NCBI GenBank assembly: GCA_964425755.1
Contig: CAYRNY010000002.1
Coordinates: forward strand, 376,324 to 440,323
DNA: 64,000 nucleotides
Direction of reading: 5' to 3'
Source of the DNA: CAYRNY01 sp964425755
GTDB lineage: Bacteria > Chloroflexota > Anaerolineae > Aggregatilineales > Aggregatilineaceae
In this document: positions 18,624 through 27,463 of the stretch, in pieces
How positions within the stretch are numbered: the stretch's first letter is position 1
How the letters are laid out: each line of letters opens with the position of its first letter
Translations under genes and position numbers: made by a program
The notes under the pieces: generated by a model
Told to the model about the DNA's origin: nothing
The model's input: the letters and a program-made list of their open reading frames with translations, nothing else
The model's database searches: none

Positions 18624-20021
18624 TTGGAAACAGCCCTCCCAACGGATGCATCGCAGCAGACGGCGTCCAAAATGCCATTCTGGCGTACGCTGCTCTATTC
18701 GATGGCAAACGCGGCCAGTCTACTCACTTACTGGACGTTCAATAACTTCATCCAATACTTCTACACCGATGTTCAGGGGCTACCGCCTCACTGGGTCGGG
18801 CGTGGTTGGTTCGCGTTCGGTTTCTGGAATGCAGTGAATGATCCGGTAGCGGGATGGATTTCGGATCGCACGAGTACGCGTTGGGGACGACGGCGTTTTT
18901 ATATCGGTATCTTATCCATACCTACCGCTGTGGCATTCGCGTTGGTGTGGTTGCCGCCCTTTGATGTGACCAACCGAACCGCGCTGATGGTGTATTTTCT
19001 GGTGATCATCAGCATCTACGATATGCTGCAATCGATCATCACGCTGAACCAGGATGCGTTGTTTCCGGAAATGTATGAGGATACCGGCTCGCGGGCTGAA
19101 GGAGCCGGCACACGCCAGATTGTTGGCGTGGTTTTTGGCAACGGTGTAGCTGTAGCCTTGACGCCGACAGTATACGGTACATTGGGCTGGTCTGCGCTCG
19201 CCGTGATGTGGGGATCGCTCGCGGCTGCAATGTATCTTGTGTCGTTGATCGGCATTCGTGAGAATCCGGCTTTCGGCCAGCAGGAAACACCATCGTGGCG
19301 CGAGCAAATGCGTATAGTTTTTTCTAACCGCACGTTTTTGATTGTCTTGAGTCTTAATTTCACGATCCGTTTTATCGTTGCGGCTATCGGCGCTGTAATG
19401 CCCTTCTATGCAGATTATGTGTTGCGAATCGAAGAATCGCGCTTGACTGTGCTGCTGATGGCGTTATTTGTCACGGCTGGTGTGTCAATTCTCGTATGGC
19501 AAGGGGTGATTCGACGCGTTGGCACACGGAGCGCTGTGTTGGTTTCGATGAGTCTTGCGGCGGTGTTCGCGTTTCCGCTGCTATTGACCAGCGATCTGGC
19601 GACAACCGCCATCGTGTTAGCGCTGCTCGGCTCGGCAGTTGGAGGGCTGCTGCTCGGCCCCGATATGCTTTTTGCAGAGGTTGTTGACGAGGACTTCGTC
19701 AATACAGGGCAGCGGCGCGAGGGGATGTACCGGGGTATTCTTGGATTCTTTTTTCGGTTTCCACCGGCGGTGGCAGGATTACTGCTAGGCGAAAGTCTCT
19801 CGCTGGCCGGATATGACGCGAATCTGGCGGACAGCGCGCAGCCTGACGCGGTGATCATGGTGATTCGTGTCTTCACGTCGCTGCTGCCGTTATCGGCCTT
19901 GCTGGTGGGGATAGTTTTGATCGTGATATACCCTCTGCACGGTCAGCACCTTGCTGAGATACAACGTCAGGCGGCAGAGTTGCGCCGGTCAATTACCAGG
20001 GCAAAAAACGAACAAGTATGA
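18624..20021 (+). CDS. MFS transporter, GPH (glycoside-cation symporter) type
   Basis: A 465-residue protein with about 12 hydrophobic segments. The N-terminal pattern FWNAVNDPVAGWISDRTSTRWGRRRFYIG is the signature loop of the glycoside-pentoside-hexuronide:cation symporter (MelB-like) branch of the major facilitator superfamily. Transport of a sugar or related compound with a cation is therefore likely; the substrate is unknown. Nearby sugar ABC genes fit a carbohydrate role but are in another operon. The frame opens with a TTG at 18624. An ATG at 18672 (MPFWRTLLY) is an alternative and would remove a 16-residue polar leader; neither has a strong Shine-Dalgarno site. Confidence 0.82.
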   Translation: METALPTDASQQTASKMPFWRTLLYSMANAASLLTYWTFNNFIQYFYTDVQGLPPHWVGRGWFAFGFWNAVNDPVAGWISDRTSTRWGRRRFYIGILSIPTAVAFALVWLPPFDVTNRTALMVYFLVIISIYDMLQSIITLNQDALFPEMYEDTGSRAEGAGTRQIVGVVFGNGVAVALTPTVYGTLGWSALAVMWGSLAAAMYLVSLIGIRENPAFGQQETPSWREQMRIVFSNRTFLIVLSLNFTIRFIVAAIGAVMPFYADYVLRIEESRLTVLLMALFVTAGVSILVWQGVIRRVGTRSAVLVSMSLAAVFAFPLLLTSDLATTAIVLALLGSAVGGLLLGPDMLFAEVVDEDFVNTGQRREGMYRGILGFFFRFPPAVAGLLLGESLSLAGYDANLADSAQPDAVIMVIRVFTSLLPLSALLVGIVLIVIYPLHGQHLAEIQRQAAELRRSITRAKNEQV

Positions 20022-20126
20022 GGTTCACGTTCGCGGGGTTTGACTGTTACAACAACTTAACTGTGCTGTTGGCAACTTTAACAGCGGATGTTGTTTCCTG
20101 AACAGCGTTGCCGGGCTACGTAATCT

Positions 20127-20459
20127 CTAGCCTGGATCACTTGATCCGTTACCCTCGTCGCCGGGTGTGTCAGGTGGCACCGGAATGCTTGAGTAGAGCA
20201 CGGACCTGTCTTCTACTCCGCTGAACTCGTCTTCGTTGAGTTCGTCACGTTTGCGTTTCCATTCCTGTTCCGGGTTCGCTGGCACAACCAGCAGCAGCAC
20301 AAGGTAGATAATCGGCCCCGGTCCCCCCATGAACGTCAGCGCGACAAACACCAGGCGCACCAGCGTTGGATCGACCTCGAGATATTCGGCGATACCACCA
20401 CACACCCCGGCAAACATACGCTCTTGCGTTGAGCGGTACAAACGTTTCTGTGTGTTCAC
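20127..20459 (-). CDS. PspC-domain membrane protein
   Basis: Small protein (about 110 residues) with an N-terminal PspC domain: KRLYRSTQERMFAGVCGGIAEYLEVDPTLVRLVFV followed by a transmembrane stretch GPGPIIYLVLLLVVP. PspC proteins belong to phage-shock-type envelope stress responses. The C-terminal 45 residues are polar and acidic and probably face the cytoplasm. Two in-frame GTG codons are possible. The one at 20459 is preferred because AGGAG lies 8 nt upstream, whereas the one at 20465 is only 2 nt from it. No pspA is in the window, so it may act alone. A 6-bp inverted repeat at 20065-20085 lies downstream. Confidence 0.87.
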   Translation of the reverse strand: MNTQKRLYRSTQERMFAGVCGGIAEYLEVDPTLVRLVFVALTFMGGPGPIIYLVLLLVVPANPEQEWKRKRDELNEDEFSGVEDRSVLYSSIPVPPDTPGDEGNGSSDPG

Positions 20460-20535
20460 AGCCACAACTCCTGTTCCGTCTCGCTATCCATCACAATACT
20501 GTACGTACTGGTGCGGCCCGGGGTTTCAGCAGCCA

Positions 20536-21147
20536 TCATTCTTTGAGATAGGCCATGCTCTCTGCGTGGTGCTTGAGCTGGTCAAGCTGCTGCATTACGA
20601 ATAGGAAATATAGTGGTTCGTAAAGCGCATTGTAAACCATTCCCAAAACGCCGTAGCTGAATGCACGACGGCGCACCAACAGGCGTGTACTTCCATCGGG
20701 GCGCCGTTCAAGCAGGTAAAGACTGGTCATATCCTGAACGACACCCAGGGGCCGCTGCAAGCTGAACCCGCCGAATAACAGTTTGCGGTTTTCTTCAAGC
20801 TCGATGATGCGAAAACCACCGTCCATCTCCATGTTGGCCTCTGGTGCGGGAATATCTTTGCGGAGGAAAGTTACGCTAGGAATCCCCTGGTTCGTCCATA
20901 AGTCTAGGCCATAATATCCGGTGTGCTCGCGTCCCATCTGTGCAATCCAGGGCCATACGGCTTCGGGTGGCGCGTCGATGTTCTTCGCGTGTGTGAGCGC
21001 CATGTTTGGCTTGGGGATCAGTTGGTCGCCCGGCAGCAAGCGCTGCGACTCCCCCAGGCGGGTGCCCCATTTCAACATCTGCGGGCGCAAGAACATGATG
21101 TATCCCGTTGCTCCGAGCAGGAGCGGGAGGTGCTTCGTGGTTTGCAT
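20536..21147 (-). CDS. SRPBCC-fold protein (START/polyketide-cyclase-like)
   Basis: 203 residues. The core THAKNIDAPPEAVWPWIAQMGREHTGYYGLDLWTNQ is typical of SRPBCC proteins, which form a hydrophobic ligand-binding helix-grip fold. The C-terminal helix (LYEPLYFLFVMQQLDQLKHHAESM) completes it. A short hydrophobic segment at the N-terminus (LPLLLGATGYIMFL) suggests membrane association. Relatives bind lipids, polyketides or other hydrophobic molecules; no function can be fixed. It sits between pspC and a divergent sulfurtransferase gene. The ATG at 21147 follows GAGGATGAG. Confidence 0.8.
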   Translation of the reverse strand: MQTTKHLPLLLGATGYIMFLRPQMLKWGTRLGESQRLLPGDQLIPKPNMALTHAKNIDAPPEAVWPWIAQMGREHTGYYGLDLWTNQGIPSVTFLRKDIPAPEANMEMDGGFRIIELEENRKLLFGGFSLQRPLGVVQDMTSLYLLERRPDGSTRLLVRRRAFSYGVLGMVYNALYEPLYFLFVMQQLDQLKHHAESMAYLKE

Positions 21148-21265
21148 GATGTGCTCATCCTCAGATGATGTAAGAATCTACGCAGGAAATATACCGCTGC
21201 GTTTCTGAGTTGGCAAACCTCGCGCGGCAGGGACGTTAGAAAACCGTATGTGTCGCCATGTTTCA

Positions 21266-21295
21266 TTGTTAATTTTTATGATGTTTTTCTACAAT
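21266..21295 (+). promoter_or_regulatory. Promoter of the sulfurtransferase-sufE unit
   Basis: TTGTTA (21266-21271), 18-nt spacer, TACAAT (21290-21295); the start codon follows 58 nt later behind AAAGGAG. The region is conspicuously AT-rich relative to its surroundings. Confidence 0.6.
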
Positions 21296-21353
21296 ATAGG
21301 GTAACGTGTTTTTGTGGTCGTGATCTATGTGACTAATCAAAGGAGCTGTCAAG

Positions 21354-22217
21354 ATGACGGACATTCACCAGCGTGGGTATGCGCATGCTGATGTTTTGGT
21401 ATCGACGGACTGGGTCGCCCAACATCTGGATGATCCGGAAGTGCGTATAATTGAGTCAAATGAGGATCCCCTGCTCTACGCATCGGGACATATTCCCGGC
21501 GCGGTTGAGGTCGACTGGACCAGCGATCTTAACGATCCGTTGCGGCGCGATTATCTGGACCGTGCAGGGTTTGAGGCGCTGATGTCGCGGATCGGGGTTA
21601 CGCCGAACACACAGCTTGTGTTTTATGGTGACAAAAACAATTGGTGGGCGACGTATGCGTTTTGGGTTTTCCAGCTCTTCGGGCATACTAATGCGCGAGT
21701 CATGGATGGTGGCCGGTTGAAGTGGATAAAGGAGGGACGGTCCATGACACGCGAGAAACCGTCCTATCCTGAGACGGTTTACAAGGCGCCTGAGCGCAGT
21801 GACGACGCGATTCGTGCCTTTCGTGAGCAGGTGCTTGCGCATGTTGAGGCTGGGTTGCCGCTGGTTGACGTGCGTAGTCCTGCGGAGTATTCGGGTGAGC
21901 GTTTGCATATGCCGGATTATCCGAATGAGGGCGCTTTGCGTGGTGGGCATATTCCGGGCGCGAAAAACGTTCCCTGGTCGCGGGCGGTTGATCCGGATGA
22001 TGGTACGTTTCGGTCTGCGGATGAGCTTCGTGCTATTTATGAGCGTGAGCAGGGGCTTAGTCCGCGGGATGATGTGGTTGTGTATTGCCGGATTGGGGAG
22101 CGTAGCAGTCACACGTGGTTTGTGTTGCGCTATTTGTTGGGTTATGAGCGGGTGTGGAACTATGACGGTAGTTGGACTGAGTGGGGTAATCTTGTGAATG
22201 TGCCGATTGAGCGCTAG
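21354..22217 (+). CDS. Two-domain thiosulfate sulfurtransferase (rhodanese)
   Basis: Transfers sulfane sulfur via a cysteine persulfide. Two rhodanese domains are present. The N-terminal one is non-catalytic (WVAQHLDDPEVRIIESNEDPLLYASGHIPGAVEVDW-type start). The C-terminal one carries the active loop CRIGERSSHTW with Cys245, the form found in the CysA/SseA-like thiosulfate sulfurtransferases of actinobacteria. At 287 residues it is full length. It has an excellent AAAGGAG site and lies 8 nt ahead of sufE, so persulfide sulfur handling and Fe-S assembly are plausibly coupled. Base composition changes within the gene: the 3' third is strongly G/T-rich on the coding strand and uses many codons ending in T or G, unlike the start. 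Confidence 0.95.
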   Translation: MTDIHQRGYAHADVLVSTDWVAQHLDDPEVRIIESNEDPLLYASGHIPGAVEVDWTSDLNDPLRRDYLDRAGFEALMSRIGVTPNTQLVFYGDKNNWWATYAFWVFQLFGHTNARVMDGGRLKWIKEGRSMTREKPSYPETVYKAPERSDDAIRAFREQVLAHVEAGLPLVDVRSPAEYSGERLHMPDYPNEGALRGGHIPGAKNVPWSRAVDPDDGTFRSADELRAIYEREQGLSPRDDVVVYCRIGERSSHTWFVLRYLLGYERVWNYDGSWTEWGNLVNVPIER

Positions 22218-22225
22218 AGGTTGTG

Positions 22226-22666
22226 ATGTCTGTGTATCCAGATGGGTTGCGTGAGGTGTTGGCTGATTTTGCGTTTATGACTACGCGAAGTGAGCGCGCC
22301 GAACTACTAATCGACTACGCCGATCAATTTGAACAAGTTCCCGACCATATTGCGCGCCCGCCGTACCCAGAAGAGCGCCGCGTCCCGTTCTGTGAATCGG
22401 AAGCGTTCGTCTGGGCAGAGCCGCAAGCCGACGGCACGCTGAAGTTCTACTTTGCCGTCGAGAACCCGCAGGGCCTTTCGGCAATGGCGCTCGCGGCAAT
22501 CTTGGACCAGACGCTCTCCGGCGCGCCGCTCGAACAGGTTTCCCAGGTCGATCCTGATATTGTCCTGCAGATCTTCGGCCAGGAAATCTCGATGGGTAAA
22601 GGTCAGGGGTTGATGGGCATGGTGTCTATGGTCCGCTCCGAGGCAAAAAAGCACCTCGAAAAGTGA
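22226..22666 (+). CDS. sufE: SufE-family sulfur acceptor protein
   Basis: Accepts persulfide sulfur from a cysteine desulfurase (SufS) and passes it to Fe-S scaffold assembly. The 146-residue protein has the family layout, with the acceptor cysteine at residue 56 in RRVPFCESEAFVW and the following PQGLSAMALAAILDQTLSGAP. Translation starts at the ATG at 22226 after AGAGG. No sufS or sufBCD is adjacent. The first 60 nt or so share the G/T-rich composition of the preceding gene; from about 22,287 the coding strand turns C-rich, within one gene and without a break in the protein. Confidence 0.93.
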   Translation: MSVYPDGLREVLADFAFMTTRSERAELLIDYADQFEQVPDHIARPPYPEERRVPFCESEAFVWAEPQADGTLKFYFAVENPQGLSAMALAAILDQTLSGAPLEQVSQVDPDIVLQIFGQEISMGKGQGLMGMVSMVRSEAKKHLEK

Positions 22667-22692
22667 AACTGCGCCATCCCTGGAAGCGACGG

Positions 22693-22722
22693 CGGCGTGC
22701 TCGTTTTGAAGCGGGCACGCCG
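22693..22722 (+). terminator. Terminator after sufE
   Basis: Perfect 8-bp arms CGGCGTGC (22693-22700) and GCACGCCG (22715-22722), followed by TTTCC. Located 26 nt past the sufE stop and just before a convergent minus-strand gene. Confidence 0.65.
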
Positions 22723-22753
22723 TTTCCTGCCGACACAGCATGCTGCGGGGCGC

Positions 22754-23923
22754 TCAAAATCGCCCCTTCATTGTGCCGGCGTAGCCCGTCAACTCGGCAT
22801 ATCCGTATCCGGTTACGTCCCCCTCAATCTGCACTGCACCTTCCCAATAAATGATCGCGCCCTCGATCAGCTCTTGATCAGCCAGCAATGGCGTGAGGGT
22901 CATGCTCAACATCTTATCCTCGCCGGTATCAACCTCAAGCAACCACCGTGCCGGATACTCAGCGCCGGTGTGAGGGCTGATCCAGGTTTCCAGCACCGTG
23001 ATCGTGAAGCTGTCCGCATCGAGATAACGTGTGCTGCCATCCGGCTGTACCAGCAATCCCCCAAAGGCCGGTTCGATTCCGCCGTCGATCAGCCGAATCC
23101 GTCCAAGCATCAAGTCGCGTTGGTCATCCAGGTGCAATCCGAACCAATCCCAGCCTTGCGCGCGATCGCCCAGCGCGCTGGTGCTGAACTCGTGGTCCAT
23201 CCATGATGTGCCGCTTACCTCAAACTCGGCATCACCAAGCGTGATGGTGCCGCTTGTGCGAAGTCGCGACAACGAATAGTAGTAGCTGGCATTCCCAACA
23301 GTGTCGCTCTTGTGACTCAATCCCCCATCACCATGCAGCGCGGGCGATTTCTCCTGCTTGAGCTCCAGATCAAGCGCGACGGTAGCCGTCTGCGCGACGA
23401 TTGCCATCGACGTAGCGGTATCGTCCAACGCGCGGACCTCCCAGTCTTCGAGCCACACCCGATACTGTGGCGTAGCGGTTGCCCCAGCCAAACCCGCCCC
23501 ACCCCGGCTGAACCTCTGGTGCTGGAAGAACCGTTCACCGGCCACATCGGTGATCGTGAAATGCGCCATGTAAAGTTGATTTGTGCGCCATTCCGATTCT
23601 GAATCGTAAACCGACGGCGCGATCGCACGTCGAAAGATCGTGAACTGATAGCCAAAGCGGCGGCCCGATGCGTCCGCCAGATTCCCCGTGTAGTACCACC
23701 ACTCGGTTTGATAGTTGGGGTGCGGGCCATGATCCGCCGGAAATTCCCAGCCATACGGTCCGACCGCGCGAGCGTACTTATCCAGATCAGGGAGTGCCTG
23801 CGGCAGCAATGCGGCATCTACACTCAGTTCGTCCGAGTCACGCTCCGCGTCGTCGGCCCACCAGCCAAACACTGCCAGCGCCGCGATTCCGATTACAACC
23901 AGCACCCCAATCCGTTTTCGCAT
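22754..23923 (-). CDS. CrtC/AttH-type lipocalin-like secreted protein
   Basis: 389 residues starting with a membrane-spanning or signal segment (RIGVLVVIGIAALAVFGWWA). The body shows the motifs of the AttH / hydroxyneurosporene-synthase-like family: HPNYQTEWWYYTGNL, YQFTIFRRA, SGTSWMDHEFS and GWDWFGLHLDD. These proteins carry two lipocalin-like beta barrels and bind or hydrate hydrophobic molecules. In many genomes AttH-like genes follow an ABC exporter ATPase and permease, exactly as here, so a role in handling the exported lipophilic substrate is inferred. The ATG at 23923 is chosen because the longer frame (to 24007) would overlap the upstream gene. It lies 29 nt after the DUF1028 gene. 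Confidence 0.87.
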   Translation of the reverse strand: MRKRIGVLVVIGIAALAVFGWWADDAERDSDELSVDAALLPQALPDLDKYARAVGPYGWEFPADHGPHPNYQTEWWYYTGNLADASGRRFGYQFTIFRRAIAPSVYDSESEWRTNQLYMAHFTITDVAGERFFQHQRFSRGGAGLAGATATPQYRVWLEDWEVRALDDTATSMAIVAQTATVALDLELKQEKSPALHGDGGLSHKSDTVGNASYYYSLSRLRTSGTITLGDAEFEVSGTSWMDHEFSTSALGDRAQGWDWFGLHLDDQRDLMLGRIRLIDGGIEPAFGGLLVQPDGSTRYLDADSFTITVLETWISPHTGAEYPARWLLEVDTGEDKMLSMTLTPLLADQELIEGAIIYWEGAVQIEGDVTGYGYAELTGYAGTMKGRF

Positions 23924-23952
23924 ACTACCCCACAACTCTAAGACACGCCGGG

Positions 23953-24888
23953 TTATAGCCGCGCGATCAACTTGTCCGCCAGTCCTGCCGTCTCCAACAA
24001 GCCACACGTTTGCAGCCGGACGATCAGGTCAAGCCAATGCTCGCGACGTGGATCGCCGGTAAGCATTGGGCGTAGAATCGCCAAAGCTGCCTCAATGTCA
24101 CCCTGTTCATCCGCCAATGTGAGCGCTTGCCAATATGCGATCTCTTCCAGTTCCGGCGCAAGCCCGCGTGCCTCAGCCCATTTAGCCAGCGCTCCGTCGC
24201 GCTGTCCATCCGCCAACAACTGATACCCGTTGCGATCGAGCAACTGTGCCCGCCGCAACCGGACGAGTCGCCCCAATTCCACCACCGGGTTCGCGTGCTC
24301 GTCGACACGCAGGTCATAATCCGAATCCCAATCCAGCTTGCCAGCATCACTGGGGACAACTTTCAACGCCGCCGACTGCATGCCACGAATATCGCCCCCC
24401 TCGCGCTGAGCGGCCTCCAGGGCGGCTAACATGCGTTGTGCAATATCGCCCTCGGCATGCTCGTACGCTTCCGCCATCGCGCTAACCACTGTATCATGCG
24501 TCATCATGTTGGCCTGCACACTATAGCCCTCACCGACGTAATGTGCAGCTTCCGGGATACATCCCTCTCCCGTCCACGCCCCTACGCGTCCTTGCCTGTC
24601 GACGACCGCCACCTGGCGCACCCTCGCATTATCATCGGACGCAACCAATGCCTCGACCAGGCGTGACGCGGGAACCTCCTCGCGCAACATTGCAAGCGCC
24701 ATCGGCCCGTAGCTCACATTAACCAGCGCCTGTGTCGCCACCGCCCCTACTCCGGGCAACATCCAGGGCACCACCGTGCCGACTGTCATCTGGTGCGTCT
24801 GTACCGCAACGCCGAGTTGCCCTGTTTCAGGGTCTCGTGCCACGATGCTGTAGGTGCTGTACACTCGCGGAAACTTGAATCGAGTCAT
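23953..24888 (-). CDS. DUF1028-family protein
   Basis: 311 residues. The N-terminal 220 match DUF1028, an Ntn-hydrolase-like family of unknown substrate: STYSIVARDPETGQLGVAVQT, GVGAVATQALVNVSYGP, DRQGRVGAWTGEGC and DLRVDEHANPVVEL. The remaining 90 residues form helical hairpins that look like TPR (DGALAKWAEARGLAPELEEIAYWQALTLADEQGD). The start codon is 2 nt after the permease stop, with GGAG inside the permease gene, so the two are translationally coupled. The Ntn-type nucleophile would be the Ser or Thr exposed after N-terminal processing, but which residue is not obvious. Insertion of this gene between an ABC permease and an AttH-like gene is unusual. Confidence 0.9.
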   Translation of the reverse strand: MTRFKFPRVYSTYSIVARDPETGQLGVAVQTHQMTVGTVVPWMLPGVGAVATQALVNVSYGPMALAMLREEVPASRLVEALVASDDNARVRQVAVVDRQGRVGAWTGEGCIPEAAHYVGEGYSVQANMMTHDTVVSAMAEAYEHAEGDIAQRMLAALEAAQREGGDIRGMQSAALKVVPSDAGKLDWDSDYDLRVDEHANPVVELGRLVRLRRAQLLDRNGYQLLADGQRDGALAKWAEARGLAPELEEIAYWQALTLADEQGDIEAALAILRPMLTGDPRREHWLDLIVRLQTCGLLETAGLADKLIARL

Positions 24889-24890
24889 CG

Positions 24891-27461
24891 TTATTCGCTC
24901 CTCAAAGCCTGTGCAGCCGCCAAACGACCTAAGCGCCAGGCGGGATACAACCCCGCGGCCAGCGCCGCCACCAGCGCGACGGCAAACGCCTGGGCTAATT
25001 CGCGCACCTGCAACGCCAGGTCCATCGTCCAGCCAAACGAGCGCACATTGATCACGTAGATCAGGATCAAAGCCAGAATCAGCCCGATGGGTAGCGCCAG
25101 CACCCCCGCTGTCAGCCCCATCAGGCCCGTCTGGACCAGCGTGAACAGGCGCAACTGGCGCGGCGTCATGCCGTTAGCACGCATCACGCCGTATTCCCAG
25201 GTGTGCTCCAACTGCAGCGACATCAGCGCGCTCAGAATCCCGATGAACGCCACAATCGTTGCAAGTAAGCGCAGCGCTACCGTAATCGCGAACGTTCGAT
25301 CAAACACGTCCAGTACATTTGAGCGCAATGCACGGTTGCTCTGCGCTGCCAGCCCGGTACCGACCAGTGTGTCTGTTTGCAGCGTATTCAGCACATCGTT
25401 GATATCGGTCCCGGGCACCACATCAAGCGCAACAGCCGACAGAAACGGATCGTCATAGAAACGTCGATAGACGTCCGCGTGCATCAACACCGATCCTTGA
25501 TCCGCCGTATAGTCGTAATACACGCCGGTGATTGTGAATGTCTGCTGCCCGCGGTCCGTCAGCAATGTGAGCGTATTATTCTCGCGCGTGATACCGCGCC
25601 GGTACGCGAACGGCTCACTGACTGCAACGTTCCCGGCTTCGAGCGCGGCCCAATAATCGCTGCCTTGGGCCGCATTCCACACAAAGCGGCGCGTGCCATC
25701 CGTTATGTCAACATCCACTGCCACAAGATTCACCGGCGGCAGTTCGGGATACGCTGGTGCGATTGCAGGCACCGACCGGACCGTCGCGACACGTTCCACC
25801 CCCTCAAGCGCTGCGAGTCGTCTCACGATGCCAGGATCGATATCCGCACCTACGCTCGGCCCATCGCCTCTATGTGGAGAAATAAAGATATCCGCGCCCA
25901 GCGTAATATCCAGCCAGTCCGTCAGCGTGCTCCGAAAACTGCTGATCATCACGCTGACGCCTACAATCACGCTTACAGCAAGCGTGAGCGCGGCCACCGC
26001 CACCGCCGTCCGGCTCAACGAACGTACGACGGCGCGCGGCGCCATCCGCCCCAGGACACCAAACACGCGCCCTGTGACCGGCGTTATGAGATGCATCAAA
26101 CCGGCCAGCATCAACGGCGTGAATAATGCACACCCGATCAGCACCAGAAATAACGCTGCAAAACTAACAACGACGTCATCCGTTTGTAACTGCAGCAGCA
26201 GATACCCCAAGCCTGCCAGTGCTGCTGCCCCTACCCCCACAACTGGCAGCATCCGTTGCGTTCCCTGTTCCACACCTGAGCGCCGCATCGCGCCGACGGG
26301 CGATGTGCGCGTGGCTTCCATCGACGGAACGATCGCGGCGAGCACACTCGCCATGATACCCACCACCCCGCCGCGAGCCAACGTCCAGGGATCAAGCACC
26401 ACATTCTCGACATTGACGCGGAAGTACAGATCGTTAATCGTCTGTGCAACCAGCCGTACCGCACCCTGCCCCAAGATCACGCCAAAGATCAATCCTAACG
26501 CCGTCCCCAACGCCCCCAGCATCACAGCTTCGGTCACGATCAAGACGAAGATCTGGCGGCGTGTTGTACCAATCGAGCGCAATACCCCGATCACTGGACG
26601 GCGCTGCACCACGCTGAAGGTGACGGTGTTGTAAATCAGAAACACGCCAACCAGCAACGCCAGCAAACTCAACGCCTGCAGATTCAACTCAAACGCATCC
26701 GTCATCTGGCCGAGCGCTTCCTGGCTTTCTGATGGCGTGGTAACCGCAACACCAGGTGGCAGTTCCTCAGCCAGCCCGGACAGATCAAACCCGTCTGGCA
26801 GAATCAAGTCGATCCGTGAGATCATCCCTGGCTGCCCGGTGATCTCTTGCGCCGTTGCGATATCTACAAGCAGCAAATCTTCGAGTGCCTGCGCGCTGAG
26901 ATCGTCACCGGGATACAATACGCCAACCACCTCTACCTCAACTCGTGGCAGTGTGCGTGTCTGCAACACGATCACATCTCCTGGCCGAAGATCGTATTCC
27001 GCTGCCAGGGGCGCGCTGATCAGGCCCGTGTTTGGTCGCGCGATGAACGCATACAGTGCGTTAAGGTCTTGCGTGCCAGCGGTCTCGCTGACCAGATAAT
27101 CACGAAACGGTACATCAGCAAACGGATCAACGCCTAACACGCGCAGGGCGCGGTCATTCAGGCTTGTCGCGCGTGCGTATGCCTCGATGACTGGCGCGCT
27201 TGTTCGGATCCCCAAATCCACGCGCACCATGCGGTAGACATCGGTCGAAACGCGCCCCAAACTGCCAACGATCTGGTGTGTGGTGCGCCCGGTTACGCTG
27301 CTCACACTCAACTCAAACGCGCGGCTGGCGGATGCGTTAGCGAGGTCGATCGCCACTCCAACCGCCACTCCGAGCGCGATCCCCAGCACAAACAACGTGC
27401 TCTGGAGCAAGCGGCGCGAGATGTAACGCCCGGTCAGGCGGAACAAGATTGAATTCAACAT
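24891..27461 (-). CDS. FtsX-like ABC transporter permease
   Basis: 856-residue membrane protein with the double-FtsX layout of lipoprotein/lipid exporters of the LolC/MacB/AttG type. A TM near the N-terminus (STLFVLGIALGVAVGVAI) is followed by a long extracytoplasmic domain, then TM groups around residues 250-430 and again around 430-500. A second extracytoplasmic domain and the final TM block (LLATIVAFIGILSALMS to LAQAFAVALVAALAAGLYPAWRLGRL) close it. The mid-protein motif RRPVIGVLRSIGTTRRQIFVLIVTEAV and its C-terminal counterpart EYGVMRANGMTPRQLRLFTLVQ are the coupling regions. It follows the ATPase gene by 2 nt. Together they should move a hydrophobic or peptide cargo outward or between membrane layers. 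Confidence 0.92.
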   Translation of the reverse strand: MLNSILFRLTGRYISRRLLQSTLFVLGIALGVAVGVAIDLANASASRAFELSVSSVTGRTTHQIVGSLGRVSTDVYRMVRVDLGIRTSAPVIEAYARATSLNDRALRVLGVDPFADVPFRDYLVSETAGTQDLNALYAFIARPNTGLISAPLAAEYDLRPGDVIVLQTRTLPRVEVEVVGVLYPGDDLSAQALEDLLLVDIATAQEITGQPGMISRIDLILPDGFDLSGLAEELPPGVAVTTPSESQEALGQMTDAFELNLQALSLLALLVGVFLIYNTVTFSVVQRRPVIGVLRSIGTTRRQIFVLIVTEAVMLGALGTALGLIFGVILGQGAVRLVAQTINDLYFRVNVENVVLDPWTLARGGVVGIMASVLAAIVPSMEATRTSPVGAMRRSGVEQGTQRMLPVVGVGAAALAGLGYLLLQLQTDDVVVSFAALFLVLIGCALFTPLMLAGLMHLITPVTGRVFGVLGRMAPRAVVRSLSRTAVAVAALTLAVSVIVGVSVMISSFRSTLTDWLDITLGADIFISPHRGDGPSVGADIDPGIVRRLAALEGVERVATVRSVPAIAPAYPELPPVNLVAVDVDITDGTRRFVWNAAQGSDYWAALEAGNVAVSEPFAYRRGITRENNTLTLLTDRGQQTFTITGVYYDYTADQGSVLMHADVYRRFYDDPFLSAVALDVVPGTDINDVLNTLQTDTLVGTGLAAQSNRALRSNVLDVFDRTFAITVALRLLATIVAFIGILSALMSLQLEHTWEYGVMRANGMTPRQLRLFTLVQTGLMGLTAGVLALPIGLILALILIYVINVRSFGWTMDLALQVRELAQAFAVALVAALAAGLYPAWRLGRLAAAQALRSE

Positions 27462-27463
27462 GC

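Noticed and set aside
25693..26634. 313-codon plus-strand frame opposite the FtsX-like permease
   Set aside because: Antisense shadow of a hydrophobic coding strand; no start signal or domains.
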